Counted from the stretch's first letter, positions 45,123 through 53,433 are shown. The stretch is DNA of 53,530 nucleotides from an uncultured Oscillospiraceae bacterium (GCA_944385125.1 CALWVZ010000008.1:1-53530); one strand, 5' to 3'. Notes: a model not told the origin generated them from the sequence alone. Made by a program: numbers and translations.

Positions 45123-45151
45123 TTGAAATGTGGATGAAACGGTGGTATTCT
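45123..45151 (+). promoter_or_regulatory. Candidate promoter of ddl
   Basis: TTGAAA (45123-45128), 17 bp, TATTCT (45146-45151); leader about 30 nt. Confidence 0.45.
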
Positions 45152-45189
45152 ACAAAACATCAGCAAATAAGCATGAAAGGGCTCTTTAA

Positions 45190-46254
45190 ATGAAAATCGT
45201 TGTTTTAGGCGGCGGCATCAGTACTGAGCGCCATGTGTCCCTGGTTTCCGGCACCTCGGTATGCCGTGCCCTGAGGGAGAGGGGACACAAGGCTATTTTT
45301 GTGGATATGTTCCTGGGCCTGGAGAACTATGAGGGGCCTTTGGAAAAGGCCTTTGATGCGCCGGACGGCTTCTGCGGCCAGGTGGCCATAGAGAAGACCG
45401 CCCCGGATCTGGAGGCGGTAAAGGCCTCCAGAAAGTTCAAGAGTCCCAGCCGCTTGGGAAAAAATGTGCTGGATATCTGCGCTCTCGCAGACTGCGTCTT
45501 TCTTGGCCTCCACGGGGCCGACGGAGAGGACGGCAAGATACAGGCGGCTCTGGACCTTATGGGCGTGCCCTACACCGGCTCAGGCCCCCTCAGCAGCGGT
45601 ATGGCAATGGATAAGGCTGTGGCCAAGATGGTCATGGACTGCTGCGGTGTTCTCACCCCCAAGGGGAGGGAACTGAGCTACAGCCGGGAGGATATCCCGG
45701 AGCTTGCGGAGAGCCTGCCGGTCCCCTGCGCCGTGAAGGTGGTGGGGGGAGGCTCCTCTATAGGCGTGGAGCTGCCGGACACCAGGGAACAGCTGCGGTC
45801 TGCGCTGGAAAACATTTTGCAGTACGGAAACCGTATCCTGGTGGAAGAGAAAATAGTGGGCCGGGAGCTCACCGTGCCTGTGCTGGAGGACAGGTACCTC
45901 AGCCCAATAGAAATCGTTCCCCCGGAGGGTATGAGCTTCGACTATGTGGCAAAATATCAGAGCGGCGATGAGGGGGCCAGAGAGATATGCCCCGCTCCCA
46001 TAAGCAAGGCCGAAAGAGAACTGGTGGGGGAGGCAGCCCTGCGCCTGCACAGGGCCCTGGGACTGTCGGTCTATTCCAGGGCGGACTTTATTTTGGACAG
46101 AGAGGGCCGGGCCTGGTGCCTGGAAGTTAACACTCTGCCGGGCATGACCCCCAACAGCCTTATCCCGAAAGCCGCGGCGATAGAGGGAATGAGTTACGCA
46201 GAGCTGTGCGAGAAGATAGTCAGCCTGTCCATGGCGGAAAAGAACAAGCGCTGA
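45190..46254 (+). CDS. ddl: D-alanine--D-alanine ligase
   Basis: 354 aa ATP-grasp enzyme making D-Ala-D-Ala for peptidoglycan. N-terminal GGGISTERHVSLVSG, FLGLHGADGEDGKIQ, the MDKAVAK lysine helix, KVVGGGSSIGVEL loop, and the C-terminal EVNTLPGMTPNSLIPKAA with metal-binding Glu/Asn. The ATP-grasp core is complete. It could be a paralogue beside another ddl elsewhere, or specialised for a related dipeptide; the motifs allow standard activity. Confidence 0.92.
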   Translation: MKIVVLGGGISTERHVSLVSGTSVCRALRERGHKAIFVDMFLGLENYEGPLEKAFDAPDGFCGQVAIEKTAPDLEAVKASRKFKSPSRLGKNVLDICALADCVFLGLHGADGEDGKIQAALDLMGVPYTGSGPLSSGMAMDKAVAKMVMDCCGVLTPKGRELSYSREDIPELAESLPVPCAVKVVGGGSSIGVELPDTREQLRSALENILQYGNRILVEEKIVGRELTVPVLEDRYLSPIEIVPPEGMSFDYVAKYQSGDEGAREICPAPISKAERELVGEAALRLHRALGLSVYSRADFILDREGRAWCLEVNTLPGMTPNSLIPKAAAIEGMSYAELCEKIVSLSMAEKNKR

Positions 46255-46363
46255 GGCCCGGAAATACCAGCTATTGTAACAATAATTAACAAATTCTTGA
46301 TGTTTTACAGGCCCTGCGTGATAGAATGAAACATTGATAAATAGCATTTCCGAGGTTGGTTCC

Positions 46364-46768
46364 ATGAGAGAAAAATTTGCCCGCTTTATGTCCGGGCGCA
46401 ACGGCAACGACCAATTGAATCTTTTTATTCTTATTGTGGATATCCTGCTTCTGCTTATTGCCGGGATCTTCAATGACAGCGCAGGCCCCTATCTCTACCC
46501 TGTGGTCATTGTTCTGCTGGGCTACGCCTACTTCCGCATGCTCTCCCGCAATCTGTATAAACGGCGGGAGGAAAACGGCAAGTTCCAGCGCCTGCGCTAT
46601 AAGTTGACTGCCTGGTGGAGAGTCCACCATGAACGCTGGATACAGCGCAAGGATTACAAGTTCTTTGTCTGCCCGTCCTGCAAGACTACCCTGCGGGTAC
46701 CCAGAGGCCACGGAAAAATCAAAATCGTCTGCCGCCGCTGCGGGAGCTCCTTTACAGGAAAAAGCTGA
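46364..46768 (+). CDS. Small membrane protein with C-terminal zinc ribbon
   Basis: 134 aa. Two hydrophobic helices (about residues 20-55), a basic linker, and a zinc-ribbon at the C-terminus: CPSC and CRRC about 23 residues apart. It probably anchors to the membrane with the zinc ribbon in the cytosol. ATG at 46364 follows CGAGG; the earlier ATG lacks a site. It is followed 5 nt later by the DUF5685 gene, forming a set of three with a J-domain protein. Function unknown. Confidence 0.78.
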   Translation: MREKFARFMSGRNGNDQLNLFILIVDILLLLIAGIFNDSAGPYLYPVVIVLLGYAYFRMLSRNLYKRREENGKFQRLRYKLTAWWRVHHERWIQRKDYKFFVCPSCKTTLRVPRGHGKIKIVCRRCGSSFTGKS

Positions 46769-46773
46769 GGACT

Positions 46774-47601
46774 ATGTTCGGATATTTGACGGCGGATATC
46801 TCCGCTCTGAACCAGCAGCAGTACCAGCGCTACAAGAGCTGTTACTGCGGGCTGTGCCGCAGTCTTAAAAAAAGACACGGCCAGTTTTCCAGGCTTACCA
46901 TAAATTATGATGTAAGCTTTTTGATCCTGCTCCTCTCATCTCTCTACGAGCCGGAAGAGGAGAGGGGAGAAGATTGCTGCCCAAGACATCCAAAGACAGC
47001 GCAGAGCTGGGTTTGCAGCCCTGTCAGCGACTATGCGGCGGATATGAACGTGGCCCTTGCTTATCTCAAGTGCCTGGATGACTGGGAGGACGACGGGAAC
47101 CCGGGGGCCCTGTTTGAGGCCAAATGTCTCAGACCCGCTTATGACCGGGCGGAGAAAAACTATCCCCGCCAATGCCTGGCCATAGCCCAGGCTATGGACC
47201 GGCTCCACGAGATGGAAAAGCAGAAGCTGGAGGACCCGGACGCTGCGGCCTCTTGCTTCGGGGACATGATGGGGGAGATCTTCGTCTATCGCCAGGACCG
47301 CTGGGCGGATACTCTGCGCAGTATGGCCCAGGCTTTGGGCAGGTTCATCTATCTGCTGGATGCCTGTATGGATCTGGATGCCGATACCCTGAGGAACAGG
47401 TATAACCCCTTCAGGAGGTATTATGGCCTGGAGGATAACGAACAGCGATTCAGAGATATTCTGAAGATGCAGCTGGGCGAATGCGTCTACTATTTTGACA
47501 AGCTGCCCCTGGTGGAAGATGTGGGGCTGATGAAAAATATACTCTGCGCCGGACTTTGGTCCGCTTTTAACCGCAAATTCTGCAAAGGAAAGGAATCCTA
47601 A
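46774..47601 (+). CDS. DUF5685 family protein
   Basis: 275 aa, soluble and helical. The opening MFGYLTADISALNQQQYQRY with the nearby CYCGLCRSL cysteines (about residues 24-28) is typical of DUF5685. The acidic pairs LDDWEDD and YLLDACMDLDAD in helices resemble metal-binding Asp clusters of all-alpha isoprenoid-type enzymes, which is only a visual similarity. It is next to the J-domain gene with no gap. Confidence 0.82.
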   Translation: MFGYLTADISALNQQQYQRYKSCYCGLCRSLKKRHGQFSRLTINYDVSFLILLLSSLYEPEEERGEDCCPRHPKTAQSWVCSPVSDYAADMNVALAYLKCLDDWEDDGNPGALFEAKCLRPAYDRAEKNYPRQCLAIAQAMDRLHEMEKQKLEDPDAAASCFGDMMGEIFVYRQDRWADTLRSMAQALGRFIYLLDACMDLDADTLRNRYNPFRRYYGLEDNEQRFRDILKMQLGECVYYFDKLPLVEDVGLMKNILCAGLWSAFNRKFCKGKES

Positions 47602-48294
47602 ATGTATCAGGATCCGTACAAGGTCCTGGGAGTGTCCCCAGGAGCCAGCGATGAAGAAATAAAAAAAGCATACAGAGAGCTGACTAAGAAGTACCATCCC
47701 GACCTCAATCCCGGCGACCCCCATGCAGCCGAGAAAATGAATGAGATAAACGCCGCCTATGACCAGATAAAAAACGGCGGAGCTCAGCAAGAGCCCTATG
47801 GCTACGGCGGAACTCAGAGCCAGACCGGTTACGGCCCCTTCGGCGGTTACGGAGGGGGAGGATACAACGGATGGAACAGTTGGAGCGGCTGGAACGCTTG
47901 GAACGGCGGACAGAGCCGCCAGACCGAGCGCAGCGAGTACACTGCCGCCAGGAACTATATCCGCAACGGTATGTACCGGGAGGCTCTCAACGCATTGTCC
48001 GGCGTGCCTGCAGCCCAGCGGGACGCCCGCTGGTACTACCTCACCGCAGCGGCCAATATGTACCTGGGCAACAAAGTCTCCGCCCTGGAAAACGCCAAGC
48101 GGGCTGCTGAGATGGAGCCGGATAACCTGGAGTACCGCCGGCTGCTGGAACAGCTGAGAGGCGGCGGAGATTTCTACGACAACTATACCACCACTTATAC
48201 CACCGGCGTCAGTCCCAGCAATCTGTGTATGACCATGTGCGCCCTGAACTTCTGTCTGGGGCCTTTGTGCGGCTGGCGTGTTATCTGCTGCTGA
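47602..48294 (+). CDS. J-domain (DnaJ-like) protein
   Basis: 230 aa. N-terminal J domain (about 1-65) with the catalytic HPD in [11 protein letters not shown], stimulating DnaK ATPase. A Gly/Tyr/Trp-rich linker ([19 protein letters not shown]; about 70-110) follows, then TPR-like helices (about 115-200) and a short Cys-containing hydrophobic tail. No zinc-finger domain, so it is not DnaJ proper. The start codon directly follows the DUF5685 stop, so the gene trio is one unit. Confidence 0.9.
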   Translation: MYQDPYKVLGVSPGASDEEIKKAYRELTKKYHPDLNPGDPHAAEKMNEINAAYDQIKNGGAQQEPYGYGGTQSQTGYGPFGGYGGGGYNGWNSWSGWNAWNGGQSRQTERSEYTAARNYIRNGMYREALNALSGVPAAQRDARWYYLTAAANMYLGNKVSALENAKRAAEMEPDNLEYRRLLEQLRGGGDFYDNYTTTYTTGVSPSNLCMTMCALNFCLGPLCGWRVICC

Positions 48295-48345
48295 GTTTGG
48301 CGCTTGAATCTCTCGGGAAAAGAAAGCCCAAGGCGCTGATAAATA

Positions 48346-48421
48346 GTTGACATAATTTTTTGAATCATTAAGCAACAGGTTGACATAAGCTTATATTTAA
48401 CTGGATTTCTAGTTGACATAA
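48346..48421 (-). repeat. Three copies of GTTGACATAA exactly 33 bp apart
   Basis: Copies start at 48346, 48379 and 48412. Read on the minus strand they are TTATGTCAAC, one base from the TTATGTAAAC unit seen elsewhere. They lie beyond the terminator of the 56-aa ORF. The sequence between the copies is unrelated. Confidence 0.75.
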
Positions 48422-48452
48422 AAAGAGCCAAGCTTAAAGCTTGGCTCTTTTT
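48420..48452. terminator. Bidirectional terminator
   Basis: AAAAAGAGCCAAGC / GCTTGGCTCTTTTT (48420-48433, 48439-48452) serves both the J-domain trio (+) and the small membrane ORF (-). Confidence 0.92.
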
Positions 48453-48482
48453 ACAATTTGTGAGACATTATCTGCTAGCTTT

Positions 48483-48653
48483 TTAAAAAAGTTGGAGCAT
48501 CAGGGTTGAAAGCGAGATTATCATAACACCTGCAGAAAACACAAGGATAACTCTTTTCAGCTTGCCCTCAGAGCTTGAGGCTCTGTCTAAGCTGCCGGAA
48601 AAAAGAGCGGCAAGCAGGGCTGCCATAAACAGCGCCAATGGAGGTACTTTCAT
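48483..48653 (-). CDS. Putative 56-aa two-helix membrane peptide
   Basis: ATG at 48653, TAA at 48483. The peptide has two hydrophobic stretches (PPLALFMAALLAALFSG; VILVFSAGVMIISLSTLML) joined by a charged loop (SLDRASSSEGKLKR), a clear helical hairpin. AAAGG lies about 10 nt upstream, inside the recG-proximal 14-nt repeat array, and a strong terminator follows. Too short to name; coding status is inferred from hydrophobic pattern and context. Confidence 0.5.
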   Translation of the reverse strand: MKVPPLALFMAALLAALFSGSLDRASSSEGKLKRVILVFSAGVMIISLSTLMLQLF

Positions 48654-48703
48654 TTACATAACCTTTATTACATAATATTAATTACATAATTCGATTTACA
48701 TAA
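48648..48703 (-). repeat. Array of four 14-nt repeats (TTATGTAAW) after recG
   Basis: On the minus strand units run 48703-48690, 48689-48676, 48675-48662 and 48661-48648, all starting TTATGTAA. The first is TTATGTAAATCGAA, 13/14 identical to unit 1 of the hsp20 array. The array begins 2 nt after the recG stop, the same offset as at hsp20. Confidence 0.9.
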
Positions 48704-48705
48704 CA

Positions 48706-50760
48706 TCAATTGAAACCTGTGCTGTTGGCTCTGTAAAGCTGTTCCACCTTATCTCTCAAGGCCAGGTGCTCCGGCAGACAGAGCTCAGGGTCCAGCTCCA
48801 ACAGACGGCGGCTCTCCTCCTGGGCCTGCTGCAACACCTGCACATCTGCTCCCAGGTCGGCCACATGCATATCCGGCAGGCCGTGCTGTCTTGAACCGAA
48901 AAAGTCCCCGGGGCCCCTGAGGCGCAGGTCTTCCTCGGAGATCTTAAAGCCGTCGCCGGTTTTGCACATTATGCTCAGCCTGGATCTTACTTCCGGGCTG
49001 TCATTGTCGGAGACCAGTATACAGTAGCTCTTGTGCTTGCCCCGGCCTACCCGACCCCTGAGCTGATGGAGCTGGCTGAGACCGAACCTGTCGGCATTCT
49101 CCACTATCATTAGGGAAGCGTTGGGCACGTCCACGCCCACCTCTATCACGGTAGTGGCCACCAGTATCTGTATCCGGCCGGAGACGAAGGCAGACATGGT
49201 TTCTTCCTTGTCCCTTGCTTTCATTTTCCCGTGGATGCAGGCCACCTTCAGGTCAGGAAACACAGCGGAGAGCTGGGCTGCATGTTCCTGAGCGGATTTG
49301 AGCCTCATGTTCAGCTCTTCGTTTTCTTCCACCATGGGACAGACCACAAAAACCTGCCGGCCGTCCTGGACCTGCTTCCTTATAAAGCTGTTGAGGCGGG
49401 CCCTGTAGCTCTCGTCCACAGCGAAAGTATCCACTTTCTGACGTCCTGGGGGCAGCTGGTCAATGACGGAGATGTCCAGATCTCCGTAGATTATCAGGGC
49501 CAGGGTGCGGGGGATAGGTGTGGCGGACATGACCAGGACGTGGGGGCGGGCCCCCTTGCTTATAAGAGCCGAGCGCTGGTTCACACCAAAACGGTGCTGC
49601 TCGTCGGTGACCACCAGGGCCAGGTTCCTGTATTCCACGTCCTGACTGAACAAAGCGTGGGTACCTACGATAAGATCCAGCTCGCCCTTTTGCAGCTGGG
49701 CCTTTATCAGACGCTTTTCTTTCGCCCCCATTGCGCCGGTGAGCTTGCCCACCCTCAAGCCGAAAGCTGAGAGCATGGAGCTGAGAGTGTCGTAATGCTG
49801 CTGGGCCAGTATTTCCGTCGGCGCCATAAAGGCGCTCATATATCCGTTTTCGGCACAGAGCCATATCAGGGCTGCCGCCGCCAAGGTCTTTCCGCTGCCT
49901 ACGTCCCCTTGGATCAGGCGGTTCATCACTGCTCCGGAACACATATCCTCCGCCGCCTGGCCGACGGCTCGGAGCTGAGCGTTGGTAGGGCGAAAGGGCA
50001 GAGAAGACCAGAAAGGCTCCATATCAAGGGGAGCGAGTCGGATGCCCTCCTCCGTACTGCGCCGGCGGTGCATACGGCCCAGAGCGCAGGAGAGAACAAA
50101 GAGCTCCTCAAAAATCAGCCGTCTCCGGGCCAGCTCCAGAGCTTCAAAGTCCGGGGGAAAATGGATGTTCTCATAGGCATAGCGGGCCTGAGAGAGACGG
50201 CAGCGCAGGCGGATATCCTCAGGCAGTACATCCGGCAGGCTGTCCAGACAGATGTCCAGCCCCTGGCGTACTGCCTGCATTATACTCCTTTGATTAAGCC
50301 CTGAGCTGAGACGGTACACCGGCACTATGCGCCCGGTAACCTGTCCGGCACGTTCCGCCGGTTCATATACCGGGTTTACCATGCAGCGCCGATTGCCCTT
50401 GAATTCCAGCCGTCCATAGAAATTGTAGCACTCGCCGCGGCGGAGATTGTCTTTGGAATAGGCTTGATTGAAAAATGTTATGTCAACTGAGCCGCTGTCG
50501 TCAACGGCCCGCAGCTTCACCAGGTCCATGCCCCGGCGAATGTGGCTGAGCCTGGGGGTGTCGGCCACCAGGGCCTGGATGCATACGTTTTCCCCGTCCA
50601 TGGTCATGGCGATGGGACATATGCGGCTCCTGTCCTCATATTTCCTGGGGAAAAAAGAAATAAGGTCATAGAGAGAAAAGACGCCCAGCTTGTTTAGGGC
50701 CAGCGCCTTTTTCTCTCCTATTCCTTTGAGGTATCGTACCTGGGTATTCAGATCAGCCAT
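48706..50760 (-). CDS. recG: ATP-dependent DNA helicase RecG
   Basis: 684 aa superfamily 2 helicase that regresses stalled replication forks and migrates Holliday junctions. N-terminal wedge/OB domain (about 1-230), Walker A in QGDVGSGKT, DEQH box in VVTDEQHRFG, SATPIPRTLAL, then the C-terminal helicase lobe with ATTVIEVGVDVPNAS and QLRGRVGRG, and the TRG motif region FFGSRQHGLPD. Full length. It is followed on the same strand by a 14-nt repeat array and precedes apbE by only 2 nt on the other side, so the three genes are likely co-transcribed. Confidence 0.96.
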   Translation of the reverse strand: MADLNTQVRYLKGIGEKKALALNKLGVFSLYDLISFFPRKYEDRSRICPIAMTMDGENVCIQALVADTPRLSHIRRGMDLVKLRAVDDSGSVDITFFNQAYSKDNLRRGECYNFYGRLEFKGNRRCMVNPVYEPAERAGQVTGRIVPVYRLSSGLNQRSIMQAVRQGLDICLDSLPDVLPEDIRLRCRLSQARYAYENIHFPPDFEALELARRRLIFEELFVLSCALGRMHRRRSTEEGIRLAPLDMEPFWSSLPFRPTNAQLRAVGQAAEDMCSGAVMNRLIQGDVGSGKTLAAAALIWLCAENGYMSAFMAPTEILAQQHYDTLSSMLSAFGLRVGKLTGAMGAKEKRLIKAQLQKGELDLIVGTHALFSQDVEYRNLALVVTDEQHRFGVNQRSALISKGARPHVLVMSATPIPRTLALIIYGDLDISVIDQLPPGRQKVDTFAVDESYRARLNSFIRKQVQDGRQVFVVCPMVEENEELNMRLKSAQEHAAQLSAVFPDLKVACIHGKMKARDKEETMSAFVSGRIQILVATTVIEVGVDVPNASLMIVENADRFGLSQLHQLRGRVGRGKHKSYCILVSDNDSPEVRSRLSIMCKTGDGFKISEEDLRLRGPGDFFGSRQHGLPDMHVADLGADVQVLQQAQEESRRLLELDPELCLPEHLALRDKVEQLYRANSTGFN

Positions 50761-50762
50761 AC

Positions 50763-51809
50763 TTATTCGGTAAATGTCAATGAGTAGCTCTTGTTTGCCA
50801 GGGTGAACTCTTCAATAAGTCCGCTGGTGCAGATTATCTCGTTGGAGCTGTTGACCAGTATCATCTCGAAACCGCCGTGGCTGCGCCAATAGTTAAGGGC
50901 GCTGGTCTGACCCAGAACGAACATGGCGGTTGACAGACAGTCGGCCAGGGTCCCGTCTTCACAGATGACCGTTACGGACAGAAGGGAATTGCTCACAGGA
51001 TAGCCGGTCTTGGGGTTTATCAGGTGGTGATAGGTTTTACCGTTGCTGGTAAAGTAGCGCTGGTAAGTACCGCTGGTGACCACTGCGGTCTCTCCCACGC
51101 TTACAACGCCCAAAAAGCTGCTGGTGTTGTTGGGGTCCTGGACAGCTATATTCCAGTTGTCTCCATTGGGCTTCTGGCCCAGAGTCTGCACATTGCCGCC
51201 CAGAGATATGATGCCGCTGGTAACTCCCGCCTGGCGCATGGCGTCTATGGCGTTTTCAGCGGCGCAGCCCTTAGCCACGGAGGCAAAGCTGATCTGGGTC
51301 CCGGCGGGGAAGGACACGGCATAGGAGCCGGAGCTGGGGAAGCTGGTGAGGGCCATCTTGTCGAAGGCCTTCAACGCCAGGTCCTGGGATATCTCCTCAT
51401 CGGTGGGGACATAATAATGGCCGTCCACAAAGCCCCAGCGTTTAATAACCGGGTAGAGGCTCAGGTCAAGAGCGCCGCCGGATTTATCATACACATCCTT
51501 TGCGGTGCTGAGCATCTTGGCTACCTGAGCGGTGATGGATACGTTGGCGCCCTGGGCATTGTTTATGGCATAAGTAATGCTGGTGTCCAGCTCCGGGTCC
51601 AGAATGGAATCCATAGACTGGATGACGCTCTTGGCCGCATCCAGCCCGGCCTCCCGGTATTTGCCGTAGGCGGTGAGAGTCATCACGGTATCCATCGCAA
51701 AAATCTCCCTCTGGCTCTCTTTCGTTTCGCCGCAGGCAGAGAGAGGCAGGACCATAGCTGCGCACAGCAGGGCGCATATCAGTTTATAGCAGGTCTTTAT
51801 GTGCTTCAT
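50763..51809 (-). CDS. apbE: FAD:protein FMN transferase (ApbE) lipoprotein
   Basis: 348 aa. Lipoprotein signal ending LPLSACG, then the ApbE fold: MDTVMTLTAYG, FASVAKGCAAENAIDAMR, SGIISLGGNVQTLG and the C-terminal HLINPKTGYPVSNSL, with the metal/substrate residues of DGTLADCLSTAMFVLG. It attaches FMN to threonine of extracytoplasmic electron-transfer proteins (e.g. Rnf/Nqr subunits). Its 5' end overlaps the aldo/keto reductase by 26 bp, hence a coupled pair. Confidence 0.94.
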   Translation of the reverse strand: MKHIKTCYKLICALLCAAMVLPLSACGETKESQREIFAMDTVMTLTAYGKYREAGLDAAKSVIQSMDSILDPELDTSITYAINNAQGANVSITAQVAKMLSTAKDVYDKSGGALDLSLYPVIKRWGFVDGHYYVPTDEEISQDLALKAFDKMALTSFPSSGSYAVSFPAGTQISFASVAKGCAAENAIDAMRQAGVTSGIISLGGNVQTLGQKPNGDNWNIAVQDPNNTSSFLGVVSVGETAVVTSGTYQRYFTSNGKTYHHLINPKTGYPVSNSLLSVTVICEDGTLADCLSTAMFVLGQTSALNYWRSHGGFEMILVNSSNEIICTSGLIEEFTLANKSYSLTFTE

Positions 51810-52812
51810 AGAATTCTCTGTAGTCCTTCAACATGTATTTGAGAAGATTGGGGGTATCCAGCTGATAGGGGCAGCGGCTGGCACAGCTGCGGCAGCCTAT
51901 GCAGTTTTCTATCCTTTCCATCTTTTCTCTCCATTGGGGAGTCATATACTGCTGCCAGGGAGAGCGGCGCAGCAGCATGTTCATGCGTGCGCAGTTATAT
52001 ATCTCTATCCCCGCAGGACAGGGCATGCAGTAGCCGCAGCTGCGGCAGAAGCTGCCGGAAAGCTCCTGCCTCTCCTTGCGGATAAAGGCGGCGAGCTGTT
52101 CATCCATGCCCGGGTCCTCCTGAGCCAGGGCCAGCCACTGTTCCAGTTCTTCCATTTTCTGGATGCCCCAGATCGGCACCACGTTGTCATGGCTCTTCAT
52201 GAAGGCGTAACAGGCTCTGGCGTTGGTGAGCATGCCCCCGGCCAGTCCCTTCATGGCTATATAACCCATATCCGCCTCCCGGCACTTGTCTGCCAGGGCC
52301 AGATCCCTGTCGCTGGATATGTAGCTGAAGGGGAACTGCAAGGTCTCGAAAAGCCCGGATGCTATGCAGTCCTCAGCTACGTTCACCCGGTGGGAGGTGA
52401 CGCCGATATGGCCTATCCATCCCCGACGCTTGGCCTCCAGGACTCCGGCAAAGGCGCCCCTGGGGTCGTTGGGGTCCGGGACCTCAGTGACCTGATGGAA
52501 TTGGAAGAGGTCGATATAGTCGGTCTTCATCATGCGCAGGCTGTTCTCAATGTGAGACAGCACCCCGTCCTTGTCCCTGGCGGCGCTTTTGGTGGAGATA
52601 ATGATCTTATCCCTCACATCGCTGAGGGCCAGACCAATTTTCTTTTCGCTGTCGGTATAGGCGTTGGCAGTATCAAAATAGTTGACGCCACCCTCGTAGG
52701 CAGCTCTCAACAGCTTCACGGCATAGCTCTCGTCACAGCGCTGAACAGGCAGGCAGCCCATTGCTGTGGAGGTGACCAGAAGCCCGGTTTTACCCAGCGT
52801 AATCTTTCTCAT
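51784..52812 (-). CDS. Aldo/keto reductase with C-terminal 4Fe-4S ferredoxin domain
   Basis: 342 aa. The AKR barrel begins RKITLGKTGLLVTSTAMGC and has the DTANAYTDSEKKIG segment; the catalytic Tyr appears within NAYT. In the C-terminal 90 residues two cysteine sets, CRSCGYCMPCP and CIGCRSCASRCP, indicate two iron-sulfur clusters, typical of the YhdN-like AKR of anaerobes. The substrate is unknown. It probably couples ferredoxin-type electron transfer to reduction. First gene of the apbE-recG operon. Confidence 0.92.
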   Translation of the reverse strand: MRKITLGKTGLLVTSTAMGCLPVQRCDESYAVKLLRAAYEGGVNYFDTANAYTDSEKKIGLALSDVRDKIIISTKSAARDKDGVLSHIENSLRMMKTDYIDLFQFHQVTEVPDPNDPRGAFAGVLEAKRRGWIGHIGVTSHRVNVAEDCIASGLFETLQFPFSYISSDRDLALADKCREADMGYIAMKGLAGGMLTNARACYAFMKSHDNVVPIWGIQKMEELEQWLALAQEDPGMDEQLAAFIRKERQELSGSFCRSCGYCMPCPAGIEIYNCARMNMLLRRSPWQQYMTPQWREKMERIENCIGCRSCASRCPYQLDTPNLLKYMLKDYREFYEAHKDLL

Positions 52813-52866
52813 TGCATCATCTCCTGAATTAATTTAAGGGACTTCCAAAAAACTTCAAAACAGCTA

Positions 52867-52895
52867 TTTACTTTACGGAGAAAGTTTGATATAAT
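52867..52895 (+). promoter_or_regulatory. Candidate promoter of tRNA-Arg
   Basis: TTTACT (52867-52872), 17 bp, TATAAT (52890-52895), extended by TGA, about 95 nt before the mature tRNA. Confidence 0.55.
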
Positions 52896-52992
52896 ACCCC
52901 TTGCGGTCGCAGGGAGCATGGAATTTCGTCTCCCGGCTTTACCTGGGAAGTATACCATATTTTGTTCCCGATGTAAACCGCAAATCCTATAT

Positions 52993-53069
52993 GTGGCTGT
53001 AGCTCAGCTGGATAGAGTGTCAGACTCCGACTCTGAAGGTCGCAGGTTCGAATCCTGTCAGCCATACCA
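52993..53069 (+). tRNA. tRNA-Arg (anticodon CCG)
   Basis: Full cloverleaf: acceptor GTGGCTG/CAGCCAT, D-arm GCTCAGCTGGATAGAGT, anticodon stem TCAGA/TCTGA around loop CTCCGAC (anticodon CCG, reading CGG), T-arm GCAGG-TTCGAAT-CCTGT, discriminator A and encoded CCA (53067-53069). The first acceptor pair is G-U. No other tRNA is seen in the window. Confidence 0.96.
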
Positions 53070-53290
53070 CGTCGGAGCAAAGTCCGCTTTGCTCCGGCGC
53101 TTTCTATTTCACGGGGAATAGAAAGCACCGTCCGCCCGCTCCCTTGCTCCTCCTTTTCAAACCGAAGCCGCCGGACGGGCTTCGGTTTGGTATTTGGTAC
53201 GGGGCTGCGGACGCCATATCGTTCGCAGCGACTTTTTTTGTATTATAAAGAAAACCACGGGCATTAACCGTGGTTTTCCTTATACGATGA
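53070..53290 (+). other. Run of four hairpins after tRNA-Arg
   Basis: Stems at 53073-53096 (CGGAGCAAAG/CTTTGCTCCG), 53099-53126 (GCTTTCTATT/AATAGAAAGC), 53159-53188 (AAACCGAAGCC/GGCTTCGGTTT) and 53250-53278 (GAAAACCACGG/CCGTGGTTTTC). The first and fourth could end transcription of the tRNA or of something entering from outside. No gene is supported here. Confidence 0.7.
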
Positions 53291-53433
53291 AGGGCCTGTT
53301 GCAAAACAGAATTTTGAAAAAATAGGTCAAAGAAAAAGTTATCGAGAACCTGTCAATGTGACGGTTCTCGACAACTTTTTTAATGCACAATTTTCCAGTT
53401 TGGGCCTGAAAACTGTATTTTGCAACAGGCCCT
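53291..53433. mobile_element. MITE-like element or IS remnant
   Basis: Inverted ends AGGGCCTGTTGCAAAA (53291-53306) and its exact complement (53418-53433) flank about 110 bp containing a near-perfect hairpin with T-run (53333-53350/53363-53380). The GGGCCTGTTGCAAAA ends resemble those of IS elements, but no transposase fits inside, so it is a non-autonomous copy or a remnant. No convincing target duplication was found. Confidence 0.7.

Noticed and set aside
43064-45166. 700-codon minus-strand frame opposite DUF4914
   Set aside because: Shadow caused by strongly biased codon use of the plus-strand gene.
48347-48420. Three TTGACA hexamers as -35 elements
   Set aside because: No -10 at 16-18 bp after any of them on the plus strand, and a terminator follows directly.
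50478-50487. A further TTATGTCAAC copy
   Set aside because: Lies inside the recG coding region, where it encodes part of a conserved segment; treated as chance.
53104-53304. 66-codon minus-strand frame after the tRNA
   Set aside because: Spans hairpins and the end of the MITE-like element, with no ribosome site or family features.
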